From: Nocardioides panzhihuensis
Lineage (GTDB): Bacteria > Actinomycetota > Actinomycetes > Propionibacteriales > Nocardioidaceae
Direction of reading: 5' to 3'
Length of the DNA: 64,000 nt
NCBI RefSeq assembly: GCF_013408335.1
Contig: NZ_JACBZR010000001.1
Location: forward strand, 5,605,501-5,669,500
The translations under genes and the position numbers were made by a program. The notes under the pieces were generated by a model, which saw only the letters and a list, made by a program, of their open reading frames with translations, was not told where the DNA came from and did no database searches. Each line of letters starts with the position of its first letter. Positions within the stretch are counted from its first letter, which is position 1. This document shows positions 1 through 10,006 of this stretch, in pieces.

Positions 1-81
1 GTGGCCGCGCTGATCCGCGGCGAGATCCCCTCCGCACGTACGCTCGACGAGCTCATCTCCTCGGCGGGGAAGTCCGCATGA
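1..81 (+). CDS. 3' end of a gene upstream of ccdA, probably TlpA/ResA-like thioredoxin (partial)
   Basis: Reading frame 1 is open from the window edge and stops with TGA at 79-81, giving the last 26 residues (ending ...TLDELISSAGKSA). The stop overlaps the ccdA start by 4 bases (ATGA), so the two are one operon. In actinobacterial ccdA-resB-ccsB clusters the gene just before ccdA is usually a TlpA/ResA thiol-disulfide oxidoreductase, and a short polar tail like this fits. The identity is inferred from context only, because no active-site CxxC lies inside the window. Confidence 0.55.
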   Translation: MAALIRGEIPSARTLDELISSAGKSA

Positions 82-836
82 CGGATTGGTTCGCGAGCAC
101 CGCCGGGAGCGGGTCGCTGCTGCTGGCGGTGCCGATCGCGCTGCTGGCCGGGTTTCTCTCGTTCATCTCGCCCTGCACGCTGCCGATGCTCCCCGGATAT
201 CTCTCCTACGCCACCGGCCTGTCCGGCACCGACCTCGCCTCCGGCGACGTACGCCGCGGCCGCATGCTCGCGGGAGCTCTGCTCTTCGTCGCCGGCTTCT
301 CGGTGGTCTTCGTGCTGTTGGGCGTCACCGTGGGCGGGATCGCCTACAAGCTGCTCGCGTTCCAAGAGACCGGCACCAAAGTCCTCGGGGTGCTCTCGAT
401 CATCATGGGGATCGCGTTCATGGGCTTCATCCCGCTGCTCCAGCGGGACCTGAAGTTCCACAAGGTGCCGGCGGTCGGGCTGGCCGCGGCGCCTCTGCTC
501 GGCTTCCTCTTCGGGCTCGCCTGGACCCCGTGCACCGGGCCGACGCTCGGCGTCATCGCCGGGCTCGCCTGGGACCAGGGCACCGCCGCGCGCGGCGGTC
601 TCCTGCTCGCGGTCTACGCGCTCGGGCTCGGCATCCCGTTCGTGCTGGTCGCGGTGATGTGGCGCCGGGCCACCGTCGCGCTGAGCTGGTTCCGCCGCCA
701 CACCCGCGCGGTCACGATCATCGGCGGCGTCGTGATGATCCTGATCGGGATCGCCATGCTCACCGGCTGGTGGGACAACGGCATGCAATGGCTGCAGGTC
801 CAGGTCGTGCAACGCTGGGAGGGCATCGCGCTATGA
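78..836 (+). CDS. ccdA: Cytochrome c biogenesis protein CcdA
   Basis: This 252-residue polytopic membrane protein passes reducing equivalents from cytoplasmic thioredoxin across the membrane, keeping apocytochrome c haem-binding cysteines reduced. About six hydrophobic segments are visible. The two redox cysteines of the family are present: C33 in an SPCTLP motif in the first helix and C152 in WTPCTGP in the fourth. Length is normal for CcdA. The start overlaps the upstream gene (ATGA), and resB follows after a 76-base gap containing a GAGCGAGCGA-type low-complexity repeat at about 832-857. The order thioredoxin-ccdA-resB-ccsB is a complete System II cytochrome c maturation cluster, so the role is secure. 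Confidence 0.93.
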   Translation: MTDWFASTAGSGSLLLAVPIALLAGFLSFISPCTLPMLPGYLSYATGLSGTDLASGDVRRGRMLAGALLFVAGFSVVFVLLGVTVGGIAYKLLAFQETGTKVLGVLSIIMGIAFMGFIPLLQRDLKFHKVPAVGLAAAPLLGFLFGLAWTPCTGPTLGVIAGLAWDQGTAARGGLLLAVYALGLGIPFVLVAVMWRRATVALSWFRRHTRAVTIIGGVVMILIGIAMLTGWWDNGMQWLQVQVVQRWEGIAL

Positions 837-912
837 GCGAGCGACAGCGAGCGACGATCAGTCTCAGGCCGCCACTTCCGTACTCTTCGCGTTGCACTAC
901 GGAGGTGGCGGC

Positions 913-2550
913 ATGAGCACCCCGACGACCGACACGGACCCTGCTGACCAGCAGAAACAAGCGAACGTACGCCGCTCGGGCGAGCTGAACGCCCGCGAGC
1001 TGGCGCGCTGGGGCTGGCGCCAGCTGACCTCGATGCGTACGGCGCTGATCCTGCTGCTGCTGCTCGCGCTGGCCGCCGTCCCGGGCTCGCTGATCCCGCA
1101 GGACGGGGTCGACTCGCTCAAGGCCGACCAGTGGCGCGCGGCGCACACGACGCTCACCCCGATCTACGAGAAGCTCGGCCTCTTCAACGTCTACTCCGCG
1201 CCGTGGTTCGCGGCCATCTACCTGCTGCTGATGGTCTCGCTGGTGGGCTGCATCATCCCGCGTTGCCTGGTCTACGCGCGCGCCATGCGGGCCGAGCCGC
1301 CGGCGACGCCGGCCAAGCTGACGAGGCTGCCCGACTCCGCGACGTACGTCACCGACGAGGAGCCCGAGGAGGTGCTCGCCGCGGCGCGGAAGCAGCTGCG
1401 CGGCTACCGGATCCGGAAGGACGGGTCGACCGGAGGCGACAGCGACCCTTCGACAGGCTCAGGACACCGCTCCGTCTCGGCGGAGAAGGGCTACCTGCGT
1501 GAGGCCGGCAACCTGGTCTTCCATGTGTCGCTGATCATCGTCCTGGTCGCGTTCGCGCTCGGGAGCCTGTTCGGCTACAAGGGCGGCGTGATCGTGCTGG
1601 TGGGGGAGGAGTACGGCTTCGCCAACGAGCTGTCGCAGTACGACGACTTCAAGTCCGGCTCGCTCTTCACCCCCGAGGACCTCGACGACTTCTCGTTCAA
1701 GATCGACGACTTCAAGGCCGAGTGGCTGACCACGGGACCGGGCGCTGGGACGGCGCGCGGGTTCGAGTCGAACCTCCGCTACACCGCGGGGACGAGCGAC
1801 GAGAAGAAGTACGACCTCAAGGTCAACCACCCGCTGACCGTCGGCAGCACCGACATCTTCCTGCTCGCCCACGGCTACGCGCCGGTGATCACGGTGCGCG
1901 ACGGCGAGGGCAACGTGGCCTACTCCGGCCCGACCGTCTTCCTCCCGCAGAGCCAGAACCTGCTCTCCTTCGGCGTCGTGAAGGCGCCGTACGCCTCGCC
2001 CGAGCAGATCGGCTTCCAGGGGCTGTTCTACCCGTTCGAGGGCACCGTCGACGGCGAGCCGGTCAACCTGATGGGCGACATCGGCGACGGCTCGCACGCG
2101 ATGCTCTCGCTGCAGGGCTTCCGCGGCGACCTCAACCTCGACGCCGGGCCCCAGTCGGTCTACGCGCTCGACACCTCCAAGGCCAACATGATGTCGCCCG
2201 ACGAGACCGGCAAGGCGTTCAACCTGCGCCTCGGCGAGACGGCCGAGCTGCCCGACGGGCTGGGCTCGGTCTCCTTCGACGACGTCCAGCAGTGGAACCG
2301 GGTGCAGATCTCGAAGTCACCCGGCAAGGAGTGGGCGCTCCTCGGCGTCTCCCTCGCTCTGGTGGGGCTGCTCGGGTCCCTCTTCATCCGTCCGCGACGG
2401 GTGTGGGTTCGCGCCCGCCGAGTCGATGGGCGCACACTGGTCGAGGTCGCCGCCCTCGACCGCTCCGGCGGTGGAGACACCGCATCCGTTGTCACCGGCC
2501 TGGTCGAGAACCTACGAGGCGCGCGAACACAGGAGGATAAGGATGTCTGA
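913..2550 (+). CDS. resB: Cytochrome c biogenesis protein ResB (Ccs1)
   Basis: ResB forms the haem-handling complex with CcsB in System II cytochrome c maturation on the outer face of the membrane. The protein has 545 residues: two hydrophobic segments near the N-terminus (around TALILLLLLALAA and WFAAIYLLLMVSLVG), a third near residue 200, a large extracytoplasmic domain and a final C-terminal helix followed by a basic cytoplasmic tail. The ATG at 913 is chosen because a GGAGGTGG ribosome site lies 4-5 bases upstream. An in-frame TTG at 892 lacks such a site. Between helices 2 and 3 the protein carries a Gly/Ser-rich stretch encoded by an interspersed repeat (1444-1466). The 3' end overlaps ccsB by 8 bases. 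Confidence 0.92.
   Translation: MSTPTTDTDPADQQKQANVRRSGELNARELARWGWRQLTSMRTALILLLLLALAAVPGSLIPQDGVDSLKADQWRAAHTTLTPIYEKLGLFNVYSAPWFAAIYLLLMVSLVGCIIPRCLVYARAMRAEPPATPAKLTRLPDSATYVTDEEPEEVLAAARKQLRGYRIRKDGSTGGDSDPSTGSGHRSVSAEKGYLREAGNLVFHVSLIIVLVAFALGSLFGYKGGVIVLVGEEYGFANELSQYDDFKSGSLFTPEDLDDFSFKIDDFKAEWLTTGPGAGTARGFESNLRYTAGTSDEKKYDLKVNHPLTVGSTDIFLLAHGYAPVITVRDGEGNVAYSGPTVFLPQSQNLLSFGVVKAPYASPEQIGFQGLFYPFEGTVDGEPVNLMGDIGDGSHAMLSLQGFRGDLNLDAGPQSVYALDTSKANMMSPDETGKAFNLRLGETAELPDGLGSVSFDDVQQWNRVQISKSPGKEWALLGVSLALVGLLGSLFIRPRRVWVRARRVDGRTLVEVAALDRSGGGDTASVVTGLVENLRGARTQEDKDV
1444..1466 (+). repeat. Interspersed 23-bp repeat inside resB
   Basis: The 23 bases starting GACCCTTCGACAGGCTCAGG are identical to 5949-5971 at the start of mmsA. 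Here they sit in frame within resB and encode part of a Ser/Gly-rich linker (DPSTGSG) that looks unlike the flanking protein. This suggests the repeat inserted into a tolerant loop of the gene. Confidence 0.85.
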
Positions 2551-3547
2551 CCACACGTGGGGCGTTCTCAGCAACCAGGCCATCACGGCTGCTGGGGTCG
2601 TCTACTTCCTGGCGCTGCTCTGCGCCTTGGTCGAATGGTCGGCGTGGCTCTCTCGCGCCAAGGCCGCGGCCGCGACGAAGGAGCTCGTCGGCGCGGGTGC
2701 CCCGGCAGGCGAGGTGGTCCCGGCGGACCCCGCTGCTGACGTACGCGAGTATCGAGCCGCCCTCTTCGGGCGCCTCAGCCTGATGCTGACCGCGATCGCG
2801 GTGGTCTGCCACCTCGGCGCCCTGATCGCTCGCGGGATGGCCGCAGACCCCAACCGGGTGCCGTGGGGCAACATGTACGAGTTCACGATCTCCGGCTCGT
2901 TCGTGGTGACCGCTGCGTACGTCGTCCTCTACCGTCGCCTGAAGCTGGCCTGGATGGCGCCGTGGGTGCTCGGGTTCACCGTCGTGGTGCTGATGCTGGC
3001 CGTGGTCGGGCTCTATGAGCCGGTCGCGCCGCTGACCGAGGCGCTCAACTCCTACTGGCTCGTCATCCACGTCATCGCCGCCATCATCGCCACCGGCGGA
3101 TTCACGCTGGGCGGCATCGCCTCGGCTGCGTACCTCCTCAAGGCGCGCTTCCCCGACGCCACGCTGCTCGCGCGGGTGCCCGAGCTGGAGGCGCTCGATC
3201 GGGTCTCCTACCGGATCCACGCGTTCGCGTTCCCGGTGTGGACCTTCGGCGTGCTCATCTCCGGTCCGATCTGGGCGCACGAGGCCTGGGGCTCCTACTG
3301 GAACTGGGACCCCAAGGAGGTCTGGGCGTTCATCACCTGGGTCGTCTACGCCGGCTACCTGCACGCCCGCGCGACCGCCGGGTGGAAGGGCAAGAAGGCG
3401 GCGATCGTGGCGCTGATCGGGCTGGCCACGCTGTGGTTCAACTTCGTCGGCATCAACTACTTCTCCTCGACCTCGCAGCATTCGTACGCTGCCCCCGCCG
3501 CCCCGGCGGTCGTCGAGCTCACCATCCCCGAGGGAGCCCCGCGATGA
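2543..3547 (+). CDS. ccsB: Cytochrome c biogenesis protein CcsB (ResC/CcsA family)
   Basis: This 334-residue integral membrane protein exports haem and ligates it to apocytochrome c, together with ResB. It belongs to the haem-handling protein family. The tryptophan-rich signature WGSYWNWDPKEVW lies at about residues 248-260, with conserved histidines in flanking hydrophobic segments (HVIAAII, the HEAW loop). Eight or so hydrophobic helices are visible. The ATG at 2543 follows an AGGAGGATAAGG ribosome site and overlaps the end of resB by 8 bases. It also overlaps the next gene (ATGA). Longer in-frame extensions upstream only read through resB. Confidence 0.93.
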   Translation: MSDHTWGVLSNQAITAAGVVYFLALLCALVEWSAWLSRAKAAAATKELVGAGAPAGEVVPADPAADVREYRAALFGRLSLMLTAIAVVCHLGALIARGMAADPNRVPWGNMYEFTISGSFVVTAAYVVLYRRLKLAWMAPWVLGFTVVVLMLAVVGLYEPVAPLTEALNSYWLVIHVIAAIIATGGFTLGGIASAAYLLKARFPDATLLARVPELEALDRVSYRIHAFAFPVWTFGVLISGPIWAHEAWGSYWNWDPKEVWAFITWVVYAGYLHARATAGWKGKKAAIVALIGLATLWFNFVGINYFSSTSQHSYAAPAAPAVVELTIPEGAPR

Positions 3548-3882
3548 AAGAGTTCTGGATCTACACCGGCCTGCGCCTGCTGTCGCTGCTCGCCACCTTC
3601 GGCATCGTGGCGGGCGTCTGGTCGCTGGTCGCCGGAGAGGTCGACATCTTCCTCTCGGTGATCGTGGCCTTCGTGATCAGCGGCGTGCTCTCCTTCTTCG
3701 TGCTCGACCCGCAGCGGCGGGCCTTCGCCGAGAAGGTCGAGGCCCGGGCCGCGAAGGCGGTCGAGGCCGCCCGTGCAAAGGAAGACGCGGAGATCGACAC
3801 CGAGACGGACGGCGAGACCGGCGCCGACACCGAGACCGGCAAGGCGTCCAGCGGCGAAGGCGATAGCCACAAGGTGTCCTGA
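3544..3882 (+). CDS. Small DUF4229-like membrane protein
   Basis: A 112-residue protein with two hydrophobic segments at about residues 9-30 and 36-57. They are followed by a basic DPQRRAF motif and a charged Ala/Glu/Thr-rich cytoplasmic tail. This matches the actinobacterial DUF4229 family, which typically sits at the end of ccsB operons. The ATG at 3544 overlaps the ccsB stop by 4 bases, so it is translationally coupled. The function is unknown; its place suggests a link to cytochrome maturation. Confidence 0.8.
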   Translation: MKEFWIYTGLRLLSLLATFGIVAGVWSLVAGEVDIFLSVIVAFVISGVLSFFVLDPQRRAFAEKVEARAAKAVEAARAKEDAEIDTETDGETGADTETGKASSGEGDSHKVS

Positions 3883-3899
3883 CCTGTTAGACAACGGTC

Positions 3900-4520
3900 A
3901 TGTCGATCGTTCACAAGGCCACTCTCACCCCGAACAAGCAGGAGATCTTCGGCGCCTGGCTCGCCACGCAGACGTGGTGCGAGGGTGACCTGACCCGCAC
4001 GATCGGCTCCTACCGGTTCGACGACCCGGCCGGACGCGTCGGGATCGAGTGCGTCCTCCTCGAGGTCGGCGACTCCGTCGTCCATCTCCCGGTCTCCTAC
4101 CGCGAGGCTCCCCTCGAGGGCGCCGGCGACTTCCTGATGGCGACCACCGACCACTCCGCGTTGGGGAAGCGCTACGTATACGACGCCTGCGCCGACCCGG
4201 TGGCCATCCGGGCGCTGCTGGCGGCCGCGCTCACCGGCGCGACCCAGGAGCCGATGGACGTCTACGACCAGGGCCGCCTGGTGGAGCGCCGCGACACCGC
4301 CGTCACCGCCGCTGGCACCGGCTCGTGGGAGCCCGACGCGGTGCCGCACCTCGACGGTGTCACCATCCGATCCCACGGCGCCGATCCCCATCTCGAGGCG
4401 GGCGGCTTCGTGGTCGTGGTCAAGCGCGTCGTCGACGGCGCCGAGGCCGATGGCGCCGAGTCGATCGAGGTCGCCTGGCCGGGCGGGGCCGGGTCGCTGG
4501 TCGGCGTACGGCACCTGTGA
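3900..4520 (+). CDS. Maltokinase N-terminal cap-like domain protein
   Basis: A 206-residue soluble protein with no signal peptide. The pattern (N-terminal HKATLTPNKQEIFGAWLATQ, then a GSYRF...VGIECVLLEVGDSVVHLPVSYR strand-rich region and a C-terminal VVVVKRVVD strand) is that of the Mak_N_cap-like stand-alone proteins of actinobacteria, often annotated as CG0192-related. In maltokinase this cap precedes the kinase domain, but no kinase domain is fused here. The enzymatic role of the free domain is not established. The ATG is 17 bases after the DUF4229 stop, so it may be co-transcribed. Family assignment is from pattern recognition only. Confidence 0.7.
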   Translation: MSIVHKATLTPNKQEIFGAWLATQTWCEGDLTRTIGSYRFDDPAGRVGIECVLLEVGDSVVHLPVSYREAPLEGAGDFLMATTDHSALGKRYVYDACADPVAIRALLAAALTGATQEPMDVYDQGRLVERRDTAVTAAGTGSWEPDAVPHLDGVTIRSHGADPHLEAGGFVVVVKRVVDGAEADGAESIEVAWPGGAGSLVGVRHL

Positions 4521-4655
4521 TCTGCAGCTGACCGGGCTTGTGTGTGAGCCCACTGTGCGAGCGCAGATGATCAACGGAGCCTCCCGTAAGTCACGAGTCG
4601 GAAACATCCTCGTCCTGCACTTGACGCATTCGGACATTAAGAGGCAGCCTGTCCC

Positions 4656-4682
4656 GATGTGAGCGTTCACATCTGTGATGTG
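4656..4682. promoter_or_regulatory. LacI-type operator upstream of the sugar ABC transporter
   Basis: The sequence GATGTGAGCGTTCACATC (4656-4673) has perfect 7-bp arms around GCGT, with the TGTGAGCG core typical of LacI/GalR-family operators. A further GATGTG half-site at 4677-4682 forms a second, overlapping palindrome with the right arm (CACATC-TGT-GATGTG). A TTGACG hexamer resembling a -35 element lies at 4621-4626. The site is about 100 bp before chvE, the first gene of the transporter operon. No LacI regulator gene is in the window. Confidence 0.7.
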
Positions 4683-4779
4683 GCCCACCTGGAATCCGGC
4701 CCGTGCGCCGGTCTCCGGCACCCCCCGACAGCGGCGCGTGGATCTACCGACGTGGCCGTAGATGAAATGGAGCAGGTAA

Positions 4780-5847
4780 GTGCGCAAGGTACTCACCACG
4801 ATCACCGCGGCGGCGCTTGCGCTCGGCCTGGCGGCATGCGGCGGCGACGGCGGCGGCGAGGGCGGCGACAAGGGCACCGTCGGTGTGGCCATGCCGACCA
4901 AGTCCTCGGAGCGCTGGATCGCAGACGGCAACAACATCAAGAAGCAGCTCGAGGCCGAGGGCTACAAGGTCGACCTGCAGTACGCCGAGGACGACATCCC
5001 GACCCAGGTCTCGCAGGTCGAGAACATGGTCACCAAGGGCGTCGACGTCCTGGTGGTCGCCGCCATCGACGGCACCGCGCTCGGCGAGGTCCTCGAGACC
5101 GCTGAGTCGCAGGACATCCCGATCATCAGCTACGACCGCCTCATCCGCGACACCGAGGCCGTCGACTACTACTCGACCTTCGACAACTTCCAGGTCGGTG
5201 TGCAGCAGGCCACCTCGCTCGTCGACGGCCTGAAGGCCAAGGGTGAGGGCCCCTACAACGTCGAGGTCTTCGGTGGATCGCCCGACGACAACAACGCGAC
5301 CTTCTTCTGGGAGGGCGCCATGTCGGTGCTCGAGCCGCTGATCAAGTCCGGCGAGATCGTCATCCCCTCCGGCCAGACCGACTTCAAGCAGGCCGCGATC
5401 CTGCGTTGGGACCCCGCCACGGCGCAGAAGCGCATGGAGGACATCCTCACCAAGACGTACGCCTCCGAGAAGGTCCAGGGCGTGCTCTCGCCCTACGACG
5501 GCCTCTCGCTCGGCATCATCGCTGCCCTCAAGGGCAACGGCTACGCCACCGCCGACCTGCCGGTCGTGACCGGTCAGGACGCCGAGGTGCAGTCGGTGAA
5601 GTCGATCAACGCCGGTGAGCAGTACTCCACGATCTTCAAGGACACCCGCGAGCTCGCCGAGGTCACCGTCGACATGATCGTCGCCGTCGGCGCGGGCGAG
5701 GAGCCCGAGGTCAACGACACCGAGACCTACGACAACGGCAAGAAGGTCGTTCCGTCCTACCTCCTCGACCCGGTCGTGGTCACCAAGGACGACGTCTCCA
5801 AGGTGCTCGTCGACTCCGACTACTACACCGCCGACGAGATCAAGTAG
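4780..5847 (+). CDS. chvE: Multiple-monosaccharide ABC transporter substrate-binding lipoprotein (ChvE-like)
   Basis: A 355-residue periplasmic-binding-protein-fold sugar receptor. It begins with a lipoprotein signal: basic start, hydrophobic stretch, LAAC lipobox with the lipidated cysteine at about residue 20, then a Gly/Asp linker. The mature part matches the ChvE/xylose-binding type ([15 protein letters not shown] near the N-terminus, [35 protein letters not shown]). Members bind arabinose, glucose, galactose or xylose; the ligand here cannot be read from sequence. The GTG start at 4780 is the only one that gives the complete signal peptide. It is first in the chvE-mmsA-mmsB operon, preceded by a LacI-type operator and followed by a hairpin. 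Confidence 0.9.
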   Translation: MRKVLTTITAAALALGLAACGGDGGGEGGDKGTVGVAMPTKSSERWIADGNNIKKQLEAEGYKVDLQYAEDDIPTQVSQVENMVTKGVDVLVVAAIDGTALGEVLETAESQDIPIISYDRLIRDTEAVDYYSTFDNFQVGVQQATSLVDGLKAKGEGPYNVEVFGGSPDDNNATFFWEGAMSVLEPLIKSGEIVIPSGQTDFKQAAILRWDPATAQKRMEDILTKTYASEKVQGVLSPYDGLSLGIIAALKGNGYATADLPVVTGQDAEVQSVKSINAGEQYSTIFKDTRELAEVTVDMIVAVGAGEEPEVNDTETYDNGKKVVPSYLLDPVVVTKDDVSKVLVDSDYYTADEIK

Positions 5848-5856
5848 CGTCCGCGC

Positions 5857-5888
5857 GGCTGGGCCCGGCGACTGCGCCGGGCCCAGCC
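5857..5888 (+). terminator. Intercistronic hairpin between chvE and mmsA
   Basis: A perfect 14-bp stem (GGCTGGGCCCGGCG, loop ACTG, then its complement) starts 9 bases after the chvE stop. No T-run follows. Hairpins at this place in sugar ABC operons usually protect the binding-protein mRNA and reduce read-through, which would give more binding protein than ATPase and permease. Confidence 0.75.
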
Positions 5889-5946
5889 TGTCGGGCCCTC
5901 CCGCGAGCGCCAGGTCAGCCTCACGGGCCGAAAAGTCAGGAACGAC

Positions 5947-7503
<1,557 letters not shown>

Positions 7504-7509
7504 CACCCG

Positions 7510-8883
7510 ATGAATGCCCTGCTCAACACACTGCGCGGGAACGTCCGCCAGTACGGGATGATCATCGCTCTGGCGGCGATCGTCATCCTCTTCCAGATCA
7601 CGACCGATGGCGTGCTGCTCAAGCCGCTCAACGTGTCGAACCTTGTCGTCCAGAACGCCCAGATCCTGATCCTGGCCATCGGGATGGTGATCGTGATCGT
7701 GGCGCGCCACATCGACCTCTCGGTCGGCTCCGTGGCCGCCTTCGTCGGTGCCGCCTCGGCGATCATGATGACTCAGTACGACTTCCCGTGGTGGCTGGCC
7801 GTCTTCCTCGGCCTGCTGATCGGCGCCGCCATCGGTGCCTGGCACGGGTTCTGGGTGGCGTACGTCGGGATCCCGGCGTTCATCGTCACGCTGGCCTCGA
7901 TGCTGCTCTTCCGCGGTCTGACCCTGGTCGTGCTCAAGGGCGCGACCGTCGGTGGTCTGCCCGAGCAGTTCAAGGCGATCGGCAACGGCTTCCTGCCCGA
8001 GATCGGGCCGGACACCGGGTTCCACAACCTGACGCTTCTCATCGCGGTCGCCGCCGTCGGTGTGTTGATCTTCCTCGAGGTCCGTCGTCGCAACGCCCAG
8101 ACGGCCTACAACTTCGAGGTCCTGCCCTTCCCGCTCTTCGCGGTGAAGCTGGCGCTGCTGACGATCGTGATCATGTACTTCGCCTACCTGCTCGCCGATG
8201 CGCGCGGCCTGCCGATCGTCGGCCTGATCCTGGCGGGGCTGATCGTGATCTACACGTTCATCATGAACAAGACCGTCTTCGGTCGACACGTCTACGCGAT
8301 CGGCGGCAACGTCGACGCGGCCACGATGTCCGGCGTCAACACCAAGCGTGTCGACTTCCTGGTCATGACGAACATGGGTCTGCTCGCTGGTCTGGCCGGT
8401 CTGGTCACGACTGCCCGTCTGACCGCCGCGAACCCCAAGGCCGGCGTCAACTTCGAGCTCGACGCGATCGCGGCCGCCTTCATCGGTGGCGCGGCCGTCA
8501 CCGGCGGTGTCGGCACTGTTGTCGGCGCGATCATCGGTGGTCTCGTCATGGGTATCCTCAACAACGGCATGTCGCTGCTCGGCGTCTCCATTGACTGGCA
8601 GCAGGCGATCAAGGGCCTGGTGCTGCTCCTCGCCGTCGCGTTCGACGTATGGAACAAGCGTCGCACCGCCGGGTCCGGTGGAGCCGGTGCCGAGTCTGCC
8701 GAGCCCAGCGCTCCGCCGCCGGACAAGCTGGCCGAGGAGATCGAGGCCATGGAGACGACCGGAGCGAGGTCGAGCGGCGAGCTTGCTCGTCCGCTCGCGC
8801 CGAGCGAGGGAGTGACCGCGCGAAGCGCGGAGGCGGAGCTGAGCGTCGACTCCGTCGACTCCGACGATCCGCCGAAGACCTGA
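7510..8883 (+). CDS. mmsB: Multiple-monosaccharide ABC transporter permease
   Basis: A 457-residue inner-membrane permease of the AraH/RbsC/XylH (BPD_transp_2) type, with about ten hydrophobic helices. It has the family signature region around FIGGAAVTGGVGTVVGAIIGG and the GRHVYAIGGNVDAATMSGVN loop that contacts the ATPase. It starts 6 bases after mmsA, and a strong terminator follows. The last ~70 residues (after the final helix near NKRR) are a hydrophilic Ala/Ser/Glu/Pro-rich tail, longer than in typical RbsC. They are encoded by DNA rich in short GAGCGA/GCGAGC motifs, so the tail may derive from repeat sequence. Confidence 0.9.
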   Translation: MNALLNTLRGNVRQYGMIIALAAIVILFQITTDGVLLKPLNVSNLVVQNAQILILAIGMVIVIVARHIDLSVGSVAAFVGAASAIMMTQYDFPWWLAVFLGLLIGAAIGAWHGFWVAYVGIPAFIVTLASMLLFRGLTLVVLKGATVGGLPEQFKAIGNGFLPEIGPDTGFHNLTLLIAVAAVGVLIFLEVRRRNAQTAYNFEVLPFPLFAVKLALLTIVIMYFAYLLADARGLPIVGLILAGLIVIYTFIMNKTVFGRHVYAIGGNVDAATMSGVNTKRVDFLVMTNMGLLAGLAGLVTTARLTAANPKAGVNFELDAIAAAFIGGAAVTGGVGTVVGAIIGGLVMGILNNGMSLLGVSIDWQQAIKGLVLLLAVAFDVWNKRRTAGSGGAGAESAEPSAPPPDKLAEEIEAMETTGARSSGELARPLAPSEGVTARSAEAELSVDSVDSDDPPKT

Positions 8884-8905
8884 TCCATCCCCATACCCCC
8901 ACCCC

Positions 8906-8937
8906 GCGACCCCTGCCTCCCCCCGGGCAGGGGTCGC
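8906..8937 (+). terminator. Rho-independent-type terminator after mmsB
   Basis: A perfect 12-bp stem (GCGACCCCTGCC paired with GGCAGGGGTCGC) with an 8-base loop lies 23 bases after the mmsB stop. The T-run is weak, as is usual in high-G+C actinobacteria. Confidence 0.85.
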
Positions 8938-8980
8938 TGGGTTTCGGGGCGGGCCTGCGGCTCGGGCGGGCGTGGGCTCG

Positions 8981-9051
8981 TGTAACACGCTGTTCGTAGG
9001 TCTATCCGGTCGTTTCGAACGGGCGAGTAGTCCTACGAACGACGTGTTACA
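8981..9051 (+). repeat. 71-bp palindromic element, copy 1
   Basis: The element is bounded by TGTAACACG and CGTGTTACA, with 20-bp terminal arms that pair apart from two adjacent mismatched positions. Its central ~31 bases contain TCCGGTCGTT and GGGCGAGTAG blocks. It has the same length and layout as copies at 11137-11207 and 22276-22346 (the last inverted). It lies between the mmsB terminator and menA. Confidence 0.92.
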
Positions 9052-9094
9052 TCCCCGCGGCACTCGCAACGAGCCACCGGTGTTGAATAGCGGG

Positions 9095-9970
9095 GTGGCA
9101 ACTTCCGCTCAGTGGCTCCAGGGAGCCCGTCCTCGCACACTCCCCGCGGCGCTCGCGCCGGTCATCGCCGGGACAGGGGTGGCTGCGTACGCCGGTGGGT
9201 TGGTCTGGTGGAAGGCGCTGCTCGCCCTCGTCGTGGCCCTCGCGTTGCAGGTCGCGGTCAACTACGCCAACGACTACTCCGACGGGATCCGTGGCACCGA
9301 CGACGAGCGCGTGGGTCCGCTCCGGCTGACCGGCTCCGGTCTCGCGACTCCGTCATCGGTCAAGCGCGCGGCGTTCATCGCCTTCGGGATCGCCGCGGTC
9401 GCGGGGCTCGTGCTGGCGTTGACCTCAGCGTGGTGGCTGGTCGTGGTGGGCCTGGTCTGCATGGTCGCGGCCTGGTACTACACCGGCGGCTCACACCCCT
9501 ACGGCTACGCCGGCCTCGGCGAGGTCATGGTCTTCGTCTTCTTCGGGCTCGTCGCCGTCATCGGCACCACGTTCGTGCAGACGCAGACCTGGGAGTGGGG
9601 CGCGCTGTGGGCCGGTGTCGGCATCGGCGCCGTCACCTCCGCGCTCCTCGTCGCCAACAACCTCCGCGACATCCCCGGCGACACCGAGTCCGGGAAGATC
9701 ACCCTCGCCGTCCGCCTCGGCGACGCCCGGACCCGTTGGCTCTACGTCGCCCTGGTGGCCGTCGCCGCCGTCTCCGTCGTGCTCGTGGCTCTGACGACGT
9801 CCTGGTGGGCTCTGTTCGGTCTCGGTTTCCTCGTCGTCGCCGCTCAGGGCGTCCGCACCGTCCTCGACCGCGCCAACCTCGGCCCGCGTCTTATCCCCGT
9901 CCTCCAGCAGACCGGGCTGGCCACCTTGGTGTGGGGGCTGCTGGTCGGCGTACCCCTGTTGTTCGTCTGA
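9095..9970 (+). CDS. menA: 1,4-dihydroxy-2-naphthoate polyprenyltransferase MenA
   Basis: MenA attaches the polyprenyl chain to 1,4-dihydroxy-2-naphthoate, giving demethylmenaquinone in the membrane. The 291-residue protein starts QWLQGARPRTLPAALAPV, a family hallmark. It has the first Asp-rich Mg-prenyl diphosphate motif NYANDYSDGIRGTDDER near residue 65, a second motif around NNLRDIPGDTESGK, and about nine helices. The GTG at 9095 is chosen because it gives the conserved N-terminus; upstream in-frame codons only translate the 71-bp repeat. No clear ribosome site is visible. It belongs with menE/C/D (22407-26104), from which it is separated by an 11-kb block. Confidence 0.92.
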   Translation: MATSAQWLQGARPRTLPAALAPVIAGTGVAAYAGGLVWWKALLALVVALALQVAVNYANDYSDGIRGTDDERVGPLRLTGSGLATPSSVKRAAFIAFGIAAVAGLVLALTSAWWLVVVGLVCMVAAWYYTGGSHPYGYAGLGEVMVFVFFGLVAVIGTTFVQTQTWEWGALWAGVGIGAVTSALLVANNLRDIPGDTESGKITLAVRLGDARTRWLYVALVAVAAVSVVLVALTTSWWALFGLGFLVVAAQGVRTVLDRANLGPRLIPVLQQTGLATLVWGLLVGVPLLFV

Positions 9971-10006
9971 GCTCGGTCAGCTCGGGGTGTCACGTCCTAG
10001 ACGGCG

